Shown: positions 36,371-49,483, counted from the first letter of the stretch. The stretch is 64,000 nt of DNA from Lantana camara (GCA_037501455.1 CM074858.1:41847001-41911000); one strand, 5' to 3'. Numbers and translations are program-made. The notes: generated from the letters alone by a model not told the origin.

Positions 36371-37841
36371 ATTTGTGATTTGCAGGGTGTTACCTCGATA
36401 CCAAAATTGAAGTTGATCGTGACGACACTCCCCACTTCTACAAATTGAGGACAAAAGATTCAAAACTACCATGTTCTGACTACCTGAATAAAAGGGGTAA
36501 ATGAATCTCTGCAAGAATACAACAAGGGCTCGATGTTAATATTATGGAAATAGGTATCATGCATTCATAGCATGTGCACCATGCATTGGATTAAACTGTT
36601 ATTATTTTGAACCCTGTTCTACATGCTTGACTGTTTTCCTTGCTGATTATGAGCGTTTGCCATTCATATTCCTAATCCCACATGCATTAGATTCGTGGTT
36701 GCAATTTAGGTGTTCCTCTACCTGATCCACCAAATGTTATCATAGTTGAAGCATCGTTGGAATCCAAACAGGGGTTGACCAGAAGATGTATGATCGAGCT
36801 AACACAGTCAGGGTTTTAGGTGGATAAAAGAAGATATTCGAATATGAGAGAGACAAGAGATCTTTTAATTATCGAGGTGCCTTCTGGATATATACCTAAC
36901 TACTTGGAGGTGCTTGGGAGTAACATGTTTTATAAAGACACCAATGAGGGTAGCTACACCTGCACTAAAGGAAAAGATAAACTATATAAACTATAGAATT
37001 TTGGTGACAATGTCATTGAAGGCCAACTCCATCAAATATTGGAGATGGGGGCATCATTTTAAAACGATGGTAGCAAAGCAGGATTATTTAAAGATTCTTA
37101 TTGATCTCTCCACGCTTGTTCTGAGAGACCTTACTATTGGTAGAGATAGCCACTCTCTATTCTCGAGGATTTTATTTGGACTTCAGGAGACCCCACAAAT
37201 CACTTTACTCAGAGTATCAAGTTAAACGGTTCAAGACCCTTTGAAACCCGAGGATTCGAGAAAAATACCAAAGAATGCAAATTTGAACGGGAAGTTGGAA
37301 CTATGGCCAGTTAGGGATTCGATTATCCTTTCGAGCTAAAGGAATTGCCAACTTCGACCTCACTGCCACGGCGAATGGTACATTGAGCATTCATGGCATT
37401 TGCACGCATGCATTGCGCATTGCGTGAGTAATTATATCTTATTTTGCTCGACGTGCAGGATGTCGTGTAATGCTTGATGTTGTTTTTGATTTTAATAATG
37501 TGGCTAAATGATTTAATTTTCATAACTTGAAATTTATTGTTGTTGATGAACTTCTGCTAAACTGATTAGATTATATGATTGTGTGGATTATTCATGCTAT
37601 GTGGTTAAAGCGTCCTTAATTGTTCACTAATCCTTCATGCACATACATAGATAATGTAATACTATTTTACAGGCATTCCATCGTGATATCCCCCTTTAGT
37701 TGAGGCATGGGTGTTGAATCAATACTCTAGGGACACCGATATCAGTAGTGTAAAGGTACACTAGACATGCATCACATGTTTTGCATCAAGGGTTACTTTG
37801 ATGTGTGTATGTTTGAATGCTGAGTAAGTGGATTTATGTGC

Positions 37842-38187
37842 TAGAGAGTTGTTGGGATCTCTCTATTTACCTATTAGGGAGATGTGGGATTCTCTCTATT
37901 TATGTGATAGAAAAATGTTAGATTCTTTCTAAATTATGTGAGGAAGAGATGTTGGATTCTCTTGGAGTAGATATTTGGGAAATGCTGGATTCTCTCGAAT
38001 CTAGGAGTTTGAGAAATGCTGGATTTTCTCAAACTAGGATGTTTGGGAGATGTGGAGTCTGCTAGACTTAGGTTGAGAGACGAGGTTCTCTCGATTATGT
38101 GTTTGAGAGACGGGGTTCCTTCGATTATGTGCTTCGGAGACGGGGTTCTCGCTTTTCTTATGTGCGTAGAGATGGGATTCTCTCTTT
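37842..38187 (+). repeat. Tandem hairpin array of family F, copy 1
   Basis: About eleven units 28-35 bp apart with purine-rich left and pyrimidine-rich right arms. Good stems: TAGAGAG/CTCTCTA (from 37,842), TAGAAA/TTTCTA (37,908-37,931), AAGAGA/TCTCTT, GTTTGAGAAA/TTTCTCAAAC (38,007-38,034, 10 bp perfect), TGAGAGA/TCTCTCG and GGAGA/TCTC. The loops are variants of TGTTGGA, TGCTGGA and CGGGGT. Several units are imperfect. Confidence 0.8.
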
Positions 38188-38441
38188 ATGCTTGTTTCGT
38201 GCTTGTTGTTTACCCTCCTGAGGATTGCAAGTGCAAGTAACCAATGGCTTCAAGATCGTTTGCAACCATAGCCATCTTCTTCGAAGAGGATTCGTAGGAG
38301 CCTAAATAACTAATGATCGGGTGCATAGACACACCTCAACAGTACAAAGGACATTCAATGGGGATCCGAGCCACAAATATCCCTTGGCACAAGGTTAATG
38401 GAAGTGTTGAAGTGATCGAAGTCATTCTAAATTCAGCACTC

Positions 38442-38475
38442 GAACCTGGGGACCAGATTCTCTGAAGGGGGGAGG
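38442..38475 (+). promoter_or_regulatory. Pre-PPT hairpin and polypurine tract of family F, copy 1
   Basis: GAACCTG (38,442-38,448), loop GGGAC, CAGATTC: one mismatch relative to the second copy. GAAGGGGGGAGG follows before the LTR. Confidence 0.75.
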
Positions 38476-39056
38476 TCTTAACACCCTGGCCTTTTCGATC
38501 GCCTGAGCAGACACCATGTGTTGTTTGCCTTGTGTGTTTAATTTCTTATTTTACTTTTGCTTGTTGCTTAACGTGCTTTAATGTTTTTAATTCTGTGATT
38601 TCGTGCGTTGCGTGGCTCTATTTTAATCTCTTCAAGAGTTTAGGGGCTTGTTTGTAATTTTTTCTTTTTATGGGTTTTTCGGTCATTTCTCGTTCGATTG
38701 AGGTTTTGACTTTTTGGACCCCTTGAACACATTCGAGGCATCGAAACTAGTCCGTAGACTCTAAGTTTACCTAATTCTGACATCATTAGCTCTTCCTCCC
38801 GATCGTTTTGCGTGCAAGGACCCGGGATAAAACACCCGGACCCTCGTTATATGGCCAGACCGCGATCAACTGTCTCTCTCTCTTGTTCCTATCCAGGCGA
38901 GAAACACACACCGCGCACTCAACACACACTCGTCCCTAATTCGCTCATTTCTCGATGGAATTCGACGTGTGATTAGTTAAAATTGATCAGCTCGACGAGC
39001 CCGACAAGATTGGGCTTTAGTGCGGGGGATGTGGTGGCCCAGCATTTTGGCGCTAC
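38476..39056 (+). repeat. LTR of family F, copy 2 (internally deleted)
   Basis: It begins TCTTAACACC and ends GGCGCTACA before a degenerate PBS (TGGTATCTGAGC). It is only 581 bp; relative to copy 1 most of the LTR is missing between about 39,004 (GAGCCCGACA) and the TTTAGTGCGGGGG box. Confidence 0.8.
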
Positions 39057-40516
39057 ATCTTAAACTGGTATCTGAGCTACCAGGTTCAGAACCGGTCTCT
39101 GGGTCGTGTTGTGTCGAGTATAGGTCGCACGACATAGGAAATAATTGTCAACGTGTGATTGCATTGAATTGTTCGAAATTTCTTGATTTATATGCTTTAA
39201 ATTCTTGCAAATTGCATGCTGCATCTGCATTAATTAGGTGCTCTTAATTGCTTTCATTACTTGATATATTCACGCACTAACCCGCATGCATAGATATTCA
39301 TTCAATTTATGATTTGCAGGGTGTTACCTCGATACCAAAATTGAAGTTGATAGTGACGACACTCCCTACTTCTACAAATTGATGACAAAAGATTCAAAAC
39401 TGCCATGTTCTAACTACCTGAATAAAAGGGGTAAATGAATCTCTGCAAGAATTCAACAAGGGCTTGATGTTAATATTATGGAAACAGGTATCATGCATTC
39501 ATAGCATGTGCACTATGCATTGGATTAAACTGTTATTATTTTGAACCCTGTTCTAATGCTTGACAGTCTTCCTTGCTGATTATGAGCGTATGCCATTCAT
39601 ATTCCTAACCCCACATGCATTAGCTTTGTGGTTGCAATTTAGGTGTTTGTCTACCTGATCCACTAAATGTTATCATAGTTGAAGCATCGTTGGAATCCGA
39701 ACAGGGGTTGACCAGAAGATGTATGATCGAGCTAACACAGTTAGGGTATTGGGTGGATAAAAGAAGATATTCGAATATGAGAGAGACAAGAGATCTTTTA
39801 ATTATCGAGCTGCCTTCTGGATATATACCTAACTACTTAGAGGTGCTTGGGAGTAACATGTTTTATAAAGACACCAATGAGGGTAGCTACACCTGCACTA
39901 AAGGAAAAGATAAACTATATAAACTACAAAATTTTGGTGACAATGTCATTAAATGCCAACTCCATCAAATATTGGAGATGGGGGCATCATTTTAAAACGA
40001 CGGTTGCAAAGCAGGATTGTTTAAAGATTCTTCATTGATCTCTCCACGCTTGTTCTGAGAGACCTTACTATTGGTAGAGATAGCCACTCTGTATTCTCGA
40101 GGATTTTATTCGGACTTCAGGAGACCCCACAAATCACTTTACTCAGAGTATCAAGTTAAACGGTTCAAGACCCTTTCAAACCCGAGGATTCGAGAAAAAT
40201 ACCAAAGAATGCAAATTTGAACGGGAAGTTAGAACTATGGCCAGTTAGGGATTCGATTATCCTTTCGATCTAAATGAATTGTCAACCTCGACCTCACTGC
40301 CATGGTGAACAGTACATTGAGCATTCATGGTATTTGCACGCATGCATTGCATGAGTAATTATATTTTATTTTGCTCGACGTGCGGGACGACGTGTAATGC
40401 TTGATGTTCTTTTTAATTTTAATAATGTGGCTAAATGATTTAATTTTCATAACTTGAAATTTATTGTTGTTTATGAACTTCTGCTAAACTGATTAGATTA
40501 TATGATTGTGTGTATT
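39057..40516 (+). mobile_element. Family F internal region, copy 2, left part
   Basis: PBS-like TGGTATCTGAGCT near 39,067, then sequence matching copy 1. A frame of about 101 codons (39,690-39,995, reading VDKRRYSNMRETRD and PSGYIPNYLEV) is open here but stopped in copy 1 and lacks an ATG start; I do not recognise it. It is interrupted at 40,517-40,521 (ATTCA) by element D and resumes at 61,422. Confidence 0.75.
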
Positions 40517-40521
40517 ATTCA

Positions 40522-42778
40522 TGTAACATCCCCTCTAGTCCGGCCATCCCAGGTACGCTTCTTTTTTACGAGAGAGCTACGTGCACATTTAATTATTTTA
40601 ATTATGCAATTATATGTTATTTTATTGCTAATGTGATTAATTGTATTAATTGTTCAACTTATAACTTGAGTTTTAATGTTTATGTATGCGTGTCGTGTAA
40701 TTTGCTCCGTATATGTCCGAATTTGATCTCGTTTCTTACGAATTTTTGATATATGTGAATTACGTGAGTTATGAATATGATTATATGCTCGTTATATGTT
40801 TTAGAGGTTGTTTTATGTGGTTCTTGGCTCGTTTTGTAAAAACAGGATTTGTGAGGGATTCAAGGGCCTAACTTGTTTAGCTCACCTCGTGTTCCAGAAG
40901 GCGTAACTGGAGCTCGGGAATTCGGATTCGAATTCCGAAAGATGCGTTGGTCTTGTAACAAAGAAAGGAAGCTAAGGAACCTAACTTTGTATTTTTATAA
41001 GCCCATTTGATCCTCCGAAATTCAGCCGGAATGAGCACCTTGCGCTAAGAGCCACCTTTGTTAACTAGTCTTGCTTTGTGGGCCCCACTTTAACCCTAAC
41101 CAAAGCTAAACCATGACTTTTGTGCTTGAGTTAATCCACTCTCTCCCCCTTACCTGATCCATTTCGGTTCCCCCCCCCCCTCTCTCCCAAGACAAGAAAT
41201 CAGCCCCAAGTGGAAGAAAGAAAAAAGAAAAGAAGATAAGAGAAGGCTCCTATTTATTTACTTCAAGATTTGAACTTAAGCTGCATTATTTCTCTCCTAA
41301 TCAAATATGTAAGTTTATATTTGTGTTCTCCATGCCTTTGTGGTCATTTTGCCTTTCATTTTGCAAGATTTCATCCATGTTTGATTGATATATGGTATAT
41401 GGTATGAATAGTGAGGGTTTGTAGAAATTTCTTGATTCTAGCATGCTTCCTTGTAAATTCTTTGAGCTTGATGCATGATATTTGCTCCTATGACATCCTA
41501 TTTGAGTTATATGAACTTGCTTTGCATGTTAGATAATGATTAATGTAGGTGTCATTGTTGGATATTGAAGCTTTTGCAAGAGCATGAACTTGTTGATGCA
41601 TCTTTTCCTTTTCCTTCACTTTAGCTTTGGTTTTTGCATGAATTAGGGCATGAATTCTTGTATATTTGCTGCATATACCTTCCATTATGTGTTAGCTTGG
41701 TTCTTGTGTGGTTTGTTTGGAGTTTTGAGGGAGTTTGGAAGCTTGTTTCTCGAAAATTTTGCCCCTGACCCAAATCCACGGGGATGGATTTTCCCTTTGA
41801 AAAAAATCCACCGGGGTGGATTTGAGGCAGCCCCCTCCTGGAACTTTCTGACCTAAATCCACGGGGGTGGATTCTCCTTTTGAAAAAAATCCACCGGGGT
41901 GGATTTAGGGCAGTGGATGCCTTTTGTTCCGAACTTCGTTTTCTTGTTTCTTTTCGCTTGTTTCTTGTTTCTCACACCCGTAACTTGATCCCCATGCTTT
42001 GCTAACATGTTAAATTATGTGTTATAATTATTGTATTAGATTTCTGGATTCGTTTGACGTAGTTCGTGTCTTATATGATTCGATGTATACTCCTACGCGC
42101 ATATATGAACTATATGCATTGTTAATATATTGTATGATATGTTATGCAGGTTATGTGAATTTTATGAATATATTTGAAGTGAATTATGGGATTTATGGCT
42201 TGATGTAAACTTATATGCACTAAATGTCACCTTGTTGCGTTTTATTCGTATCTTTTGCATTCGTTGCCCCTTGAATGAACTTAGAATTTATAAATGCTCT
42301 TGATATTCTATTATATGATAAGTTATGGTTTTAATTGATGCGTTATTCGTTTAATTTGTTAGTTATTTGTTTGATATTTCGTTGTTGCCTTGATGTGCTT
42401 ACGTGTGAATTTATATGAAGTGCATTGCATCTTTTGCATCCGTACGCATATGCCGAGCGTCTATATGGTTCATGTTTGAGTCTAAGTTCGTCCTTTCCTT
42501 TTTGTCTTGTTCAGAGCTTCATTCCTTTGGTGTCGAGGAGGTCCTTTAGGTGTGCTTTGGTTGGTTTCCGTTCGGTTGGTTCGACAAGGTGAGGTTTCTT
42601 TCTTTTAGTTATTACGACCTACAACCCTTGATGTGATTTAAGCCCGCATGTGACCTATGTATATGTATAATTAATTAGATATATGTTTGATACATATTTT
42701 GTGGGATTTTGGCCCTTTTGTTATGAAATATTTGAAAATGCTTTTATGTATATGTGCCTTGCGCTCTGGGGTGCTACA
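40522..42778 (+). repeat. Element D 5' LTR with a 1.1-kb deletion
   Basis: It begins TGTAACATCCCC and ends GGGGTGCTACA. At about 42,755 it jumps from the middle of the LTR to its last 25 bases; the 3' LTR has about 1.1 kb more here (about 60,291-61,390). The conserved structured domain is therefore lost from this copy. AAGGTGAGGT lies at 42,585-42,594. Confidence 0.9.
41774..41906. repeat. Palindrome cluster (AAATCCACC/GGTGGATTT) in D 5' LTR
   Basis: Perfect arms AAATCCACC/GGTGGATTT with centre GG at 41,804-41,823 and 41,887-41,906; AATCCAC-GGGG-GTGGATT at 41,856-41,873; and a near-perfect AATCCA/TGGATT copy at about 41,774-41,791. The two centre types alternate, as in family A. Confidence 0.92.
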
Positions 42779-42786
42779 ACCTAAAG

Positions 42787-42800
42787 TGGTATCAGAGCTC
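42787..42800 (+). other. Primer-binding site of element D
   Basis: TGGTATCAGAGCTC begins 8 bases after the LTR end; initiator-tRNA-Met type. Confidence 0.9.
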
Positions 42801-42994
42801 TTGGTTGTAAAACCGGAGCTCTGGCATCGTGTCTGGTCTATCCAGGTCGTTCGGCTTAGGATTATGTGTTTGTTTCCATTCACAACATCATTTTATGTGA
42901 ATTATTTGTATTATTTGCCTTAATTGTTCACATGAACATGCACCTATTAATCGACATGCACCTATATTTATATTGTAGTTTTGAGCTTTTCAGG

Positions 42995-43806
42995 ATGTTT
43001 CCACATCGACTTCACTCCGGTTAATCTTCACATCAACATCCTCATCCGCTTTTCAATGTCGAAGAGTTTATGACAGCTATGTTTCAATAATTCCAAGCGA
43101 ATCAAGGACAATCTTCATCTACGGGACAACCTATGGTTTCGATAGCAACCTTATACTGGGAATTTGGGACTTTTAATCCTTCAAAGTTCGGGGAGGTGGT
43201 GATATTAGAGCCGAAGAATGGATTTCAGAAATAGAAGGCATATTGAGAGTGTGGCCATGTGAACGTCAAAACAGAGTCCGTCTTGTTTCACTACTTCTTC
43301 AAGGACAAGCAAAATTATGGTGGTCTAGGATTACTCAACACCTAGAGGCAATAAATGAAGAGGTGACATGGGATGCATTTATTCGGGAATTTAAGAAGAA
43401 ATATACGCCGGCTATTTTGCAAGATCGAAGAATTGAAGAATTTCTCACCCTCAAACAAGGAAATAAAACAGTTATGCAATATTTGGAAGAGTTTGAGAGA
43501 TTGGGCTCGTATGTACCAAATATTTTCAATAAAGATCGGGTAAAGACTAGGTATTTTATGGAAGGCCTCCGAGGTGAATTTATGGAAGCTTTGATGGCAA
43601 GAAATACGGATACGTGGGACCAAGCCGTGAAGAAAGTGCTACGGATCGAAACTCGGTGGATGGCAAGAAAAAGATACGAAGAAGAGGCATCGGGACAACC
43701 CTTTGGGTCAGGCTCTTGTTCTAATTCGCAAGTGGAAGAAAGAGGGATCCAACATGGCAACCGAACTAAGAAAAGTGACAAGAAACTTAGATCTCGGAAG
43801 ACCCCT
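42995..43806 (+). pseudogene. Element D gag, first part, broken
   Basis: The ATG at 42,995 follows TTTTCAG, as in A. Early stops and a frame change near 43,190 break it. From about 43,200 the capsid domain is readable (LLQGQAKLWW, FIREFKKKYTPA, LKQGNKTVMQYLEEFERL, MEGLRGEF) and similar to A gag. It is cut at 43,806 by a solo LTR and continues at 47,779. Confidence 0.85.
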
Positions 43807-46800
43807 TGTAGCGCCCCCAAATACACTACAACCCCGCACCGTTGTACTTCCCAGGCGGATGTGAGACTTAGCACCTGAGAGGCACGCCGGCGAACAGACG
43901 ATGCTATACGATATCAGAGTAAGAAAATATGGCAGCGGAATTTGAAACATATAAAATAACAGCTTATGTTTGGGGCAGTAAATAAAAGAATTTGGAATAA
44001 TTTGAAACTCATGAAAATTTAGAAGCAATACCGTAGGGTTAAAGTTGTTCATGATCTAAGAGTATGATACTGGAGTAATATAATAAATATAGAAGATTAT
44101 AGTCTAACTTGGCTTAGTTAAGAAACCCGATCTAATATGCATAAGATAATGGACTCTCTACGCTTCAAGATACCAGCTAATGAGCGATGGCAATACCTGA
44201 AATCATGAATTTGAAAAGAGCGAGGGGTTAGTCAAAGTGACTAAGTGAGGGGTGGTTTAGTGAAACTATAAAACTTTAGGATTTTTACCAAGAGACTTTT
44301 ATTTGAAAGTCTTTAATAGTAATTGAATAAGAATGAAGTAATAATTTTGAGAGAAATGCGAAATCAGTATCCATAGTGGGATTAACCAAGAAACTCCTTG
44401 GTTAGTACCCGATAATAGGAAAATACTACAACAATATCAATATTGGGTTCATATTTATTTGAAGATAAAGGGGTAGAGAGATTATGTGCTATACTTTTTA
44501 AGAAAATATGAACCCCTTTGTGAAACAATATGGTGCCCGTAACCTAGGCGTTCTCCAACCTTAACTCCTTAAAAACAAAGAATATTCATAACGACATTGA
44601 TCAAGATGTCTTTACTTAATAAAAAGAAATACAACGATACCATCCTTCTTCCTCCGGTGTCACCTCAGGGAGCTACCCCTAGTGATGATATACATGAACT
44701 TGGGAGGGACGTACCTTTTCCCGTCACTTGATGTGGAATAACTAACCTCCAGTTAGACCACCACCAAGATCTAGTTGGCGGCTGATATAAAAGTAGACCT
44801 CGGCCCATGCCTCCCGGACTACTACTTCTACCAAGACCACCGGGCCCACATTAAGAAAATATATTTTGCTTGCATTTAACGATACCCGATAAACGGTAGC
44901 ATAGTACCGAGATAATTTAGCAGGAGATACTTTTAATTATGTATGACAAGACGTTATGAATACTTTAAAATAATTGATTGTGTATACTGGAACAATATAA
45001 GTTGATATCAAAGTATTTTCAGAAAGGGCAGTATCATTTATAAAGGAATAAAAATTGAACGGTATTATGGTAGGTCAGAAAATGTTTCATATATATATAT
45101 ATATACACTCATGATCCCAGTTGAAAACGTTAAACCTCACCTACAGTAACCAGGTATTATGTAATAATACCGGAGTCCTAGTCAGTCCAGATCTTCACCT
45201 CTGAGTGGTGATCAACTATAAGTTTCTATTTCGTAACCAAAACTACTCACATAGACACGTTTATCATAAAACATGTCATAATCAAGGAATGAAATCACAT
45301 AATAATATTCTGATAAAATAACAACAACTTTAACATTCAAACAAGACTTGTAAAACAAGCGGTTATTAAATTATGAATCTTAGTAAACTTTTATATTATA
45401 AAATAAGTTCATAAATTTTAATAAGGAAATCTTATTTATTTTAATCATATAATATTTACACCTAAAAGGGTAATATGTTAGAAAAATCCGGTAAACTTTA
45501 ATTTTACCCGGTAAACCCTTATTTTCACCGTTTAAGTGAATTTCTTTAATTAATTAGGTTTTATGAAATCTTTAACTAATTAAATATTTATTAATCACCA
45601 TGATTCTAATTATAAGATTGTAAATGAAATTTAGGTTTTAATTTGACAATTTAAGTTCTATTTTGAAATTAGTTCACAATTTACCGATTTTTGAAAAATT
45701 CGGATAAATTTCTTCTTTAAAAAAATTCCAAAACCTATTTTATAATTATTTTTATATTAATTTCGAAATATTCAGAATATGGGTTGACTAAGAAGTCAAA
45801 ATTACTATTGAAAACATTTACTATTCAATTTCTTATGAATTAAACACCTTATAACATAAAATCAAACTCTCTCTCTCTCTCACACACACACACACTATTC
45901 GCACGCCACACACACATACACACACATGTCCAAGAACACTAAGAACATGTTCTTATGTCTATTTGCAGATTCAAAGGGGGTGTGTAACATGCTTAATCAT
46001 ATTCATATTTATAACATAGAATTTGAAGCATAATATTGCAAAATATATAAATTCTCTATGAAAAATAATTCTAAAAATAATTCTAGGCATGAATTTAATG
46101 AAGATCATAATCATTTAAATACATACTCACATCATATCATAATTCATGGATTAAATAAAATTTCATAATGTACACACACTGTATTTAAAACTAACAATTA
46201 TGCACATATTTCATAAAATAAAATTTCTAAAGCATAATGTAATTAAATCTAAGCATGCTACTATTATTATTATACTAAAAACATAATATAAAGAATGAAA
46301 TAATAAAAGAAAGTACACCTTAAGGAACAAGAGCTGCTGTTGCCGTGAGTGACTAAGGGAGAGTGAGTGATTTTGTGTGTAGATTTTGTGAGTTAGAAAT
46401 GATGCTTGGGAGGGTATTTATAGGTAGGAATGAGGGGCTTTTGTGCAATTCCTAAGAGTTTAGGGGAGATGTGGATGGTTCATAACCTAAACAAATGATT
46501 GATAGCTATGTAGGAAATGTGGTTGAACTATAGTTTAAACAAATGCTTGGGACCTATATAGGAAATGTGGTTGAATTAGATTCATTTATTCAAAACCTTC
46601 TATTTTTAGAAAGTCTAGTGTTGTCATGGATGATGTCATGTTGAATAAAAATAAATGTAAAATGGTATAAAATTTATTCAAGAGTCGAGAGGTGAAAACT
46701 TGAAGTAGTAAATTAATGAAACAACGAGTGAAAAATAAGCTTCGTTATGATTATACATGTGGAATATTTAGAGTTTCCGTTTATAAATTATGAACGTTAA

Positions 46801-47773
46801 AGATGATGAAAATCATGTGAAAATTATATTAAAGATAATGAAAATCATGAGAAAATTATATAAACGAAGTTATGATGAAGTTTAGAGGTTGTAAAAATTA
46901 TCATAGTTTAGGGAAAAATTCAAGAAACGTTTTAAGTAAAATTTCCAATATTGAATGAAAGCTAATTGTTTAAAATCAACTGACAATTTTTTAAAAAGGA
47001 AAATATTTATAAAATATGCTATGGGTGGAATCGAGTTTTGGTAAATGTATGAAAATTTAAAAAATAATTCAAGGATCGTTTTGACTATGATGTTGAATAT
47101 CAAAAAGTGTACGGATAAAAAGTTATTTACGGTAAGAATAGTAATTAGGGTTTTGAAGTGATTTTCGATACTACTTGAGTTAGAATAGGAATTAGGGTTT
47201 GTGGATGATATCAAAATTCTCGAAATGATTCAGAGATTCATTTGACTATGATATTTGATAGGAAAAAGTGTTCCGAGAAATTCCTAATTGTATGGAATGA
47301 ATAGTGATAAAGGGACCTAATGGTAATTTTGATCAACAATTTTTGTAAAGAGTTTCGGGTCATGGAAAGCATATGTAAGCGATAAAAAAATATAAGTTTC
47401 ATGCCTCTAAGGTTCTACGAATGAGATAAGAGGATATCGTTTAGTGGATAAGCAATGACATGGGGATAAAATCGTAACTGTGATGTTAAATTTCCAAAAA
47501 TGATTTTAAAACAAGATATGCAAGTGAAGGTATTCAAGAAATACAGACTTGAGTTTTTAGTATTCTATTGAGGGAATGGAGGCTCGAAAATGAATAGTAA
47601 TATGGGGTTTTAGATGAGATCTCTCCCAAAGTCACATAATAGCACGTAAGAACAATTTAAAACACATAGAAATGTGATGCATGAAGAACATTTGACGAAT
47701 CAAATTCTATAAACGCTTTCACTTTCTTTCAGGGCTTACCAATTCCAACTAGACCCTATTTAGGGCTGTTACA
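43807..47773 (-). mobile_element. Large solo LTR, unnamed gypsy family, minus strand
   Basis: The plus-strand edges TGTAGCGCCCCC and GGGCTGTTACA are the complements of LTR ends. TSD CCCCT lies at 43,802-43,806 and 47,774-47,778. At 3,967 bp it is the longest LTR here. On the minus strand it keeps CACTTAGTC/GACTAA (44,228-44,244, perfect 7-bp arms) followed by TTTCAGGT, but I did not find the CTAGGCGGG box or a GC palindrome cluster. A TATATATATATA run is at about 45,091. The rest is AT-rich with no gene. Confidence 0.85.
45867..45895. repeat. CT/CA microsatellite
   Basis: (CT)n passes into (CA)n inside the 4-kb solo LTR; further CACACA runs continue to about 45,926. Confidence 0.9.
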
Positions 47774-47778
47774 CCCCT

Positions 47779-49483
47779 CGATCAGATAGAGAATTTCAAC
47801 CGTGCGCCCATTTCGGGGGGACCAACCATACATTTGACGGGTGTTGGATTAGGCTAGGGAGATACTACGTTTGCGGATCTTCAGAGCACCAGATTTCCGA
47901 TTGTGGTAGTTCGAGGGCTAACAAATAATGGAGGTGGAATCAAAGGCTTCAACTTGGAAACCAAAGAGCACCCGGAATTTGAGGTAATTGCATTCATAGC
48001 ATCTCATTCATGCAGACTTATATCTCGGGGAAACCCACTCTTTGTTTATTTTCTTTCGGTTTGTTGCTCCTTGGTGCTTGGTGTTGTTGCGTGTGTTGCT
48101 TTTTGCGCTTGTTTTGTTGTCTGTGTTTCTTTCTTTTGTGGGGAACTCTCTTCTTGTAGAGATTTAGTAAGCTGAGGGTTCGGGTGTTTGTGAGTTGAGA
48201 GGGCCGAGGTTGTCGGTGGACTTTTGGAGGCGTTTTCTTCTTTTCTTTCTTCTTATTGAGGTACGGGGTTACCTCAAGGTATGGGTTGTTCGTTCAGGCC
48301 TGGTGCTATTATTGGTGGCTCTTAGGAGGTCCGTTCGGGGCTCAACGATATTTTTGGGTGTTAGATTGAAGACTACCCCGTCTATATCCTTCGTGGAGGT
48401 AATTGGTTATTCCGGGACGGTACAACAAGCTTTGTGGCTTACTTTTGGGTTAACCGAAGGATTGAGCAAGCTTGAAGAGACAAGGGTCGTAGTAAGACTT
48501 CTTTAATGTTTCCTTGAAAGTTAAAATTTGTTTCCTTCGAATAGGGACATCGAAGTGGTCGTGATCCTTATCCCGGAATTGAACCTTGCTTTGAGACTCC
48601 CTGTCGGTTAGTTTTACAGAGTTGTGGGAGTTCAAGACGTAGTTGAAGAGCTCTTAGAAGGTAGTATCATCCATTCGAGTACTTCTTCGTGGAGTACTTG
48701 GTCCTTTCTAGAAGAGATGGGATTTAGGATGAATTTCATCTACCGTGAGCTGCACAGGTTAACTATGGAAGGTAAATACCCCTTTTTCTCATTTCCAGGT
48801 GGTGTTCGTGTTTTCCAGGGGTTCATGTGCTGAGTTGGGTTCTCTAAGGGTATTACCAACTACGCTTTTGAGAAGAAGAACCGAGAATTGCCTTAGAGAA
48901 CAAGTCTATAGTGTTATCGGGATTCAACAACGGTTTTGTCTTCTTTCGGTGGCCATCCCATGACACGGACGTTAAGAAGAGGCACGGTTAGAGTGAGATG
49001 ATGTGTTTGAGGAGAGTTGACTTTGGTAATAGCTTTGCTTACCCGAGGGTACTCAAGACTACCTTGTTGCGATCGAGGCACTAAGGAAGGCTTTGGTTGC
49101 TCGTGGCTTGCGGAAGAATGGCGCCAACGTCTCTAGTAGTGCAAGGTCACACAGTTACCTCACTCTTGGTTCGAAGGTTTGAAGAACCGGTAAAGATGCG
49201 TTGGCATAAGATAGGGCATTGTAGACTTTGTGTAATAATGTCTAAATTTCCATCAGTTGAAGACCGAGCATTAAAAACTGGTAGTTTCTCCAACTACTTC
49301 CGAATTCTATTTAGAAGTGGGAGCAAACGGCTAAGGACTTCGTGTCTGGTTTGCTAAGGCTTAGGAGATCTCAAGGAGAATTAAGTGGTAACTCATTTCA
49401 ACGAGTGGACCTAATTCTCTTGGTTTCGGTGGTTCGGTGAGGCTTTGAGAGTTTCATGGTTCGACGGAGAAGACCTTACCTTA
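47779..49483 (+). pseudogene. Element D gag end and pol remnants
   Basis: A zinc knuckle remnant near 47,861-47,905 (YYVCGSSEHQISDC, the first Cys replaced by Tyr). Pol pieces follow in order but in several frames: the protease-RT linker (48,366-48,490, matching A from its GQRLKT region), RT start (48,640-48,850, EELLEG...STSSW...YRELHRLT), then an integrase scrap near 49,318-49,375 (WEQT.KDFVSGL). Most of RT and integrase is missing. It is clearly dead. Confidence 0.8.

Larger units (their letters stand above)
36371..38475 (+). mobile_element. Family F internal region, copy 1
   Basis: It is nearly identical to 39,310-40,516 plus 61,422-62,269. It has no pol. Near 37,370-37,410 the words ATTGAGCATTCATGGCATTTGCACGC resemble the end of A gag and the start of its protease, so F is a reduced relative of the coding elements. 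TTTGCAGGGTG near 36,380 has the splice-acceptor look seen before gag in A and D. In copy 1 a possible frame (from 36,755) stops early. Confidence 0.7.

Noticed and set aside
43243..43878. A 211-codon intact gag of element D
   Set aside because: The frame starts inside the capsid domain and its last codons read into the inserted solo LTR; upstream gag is broken.
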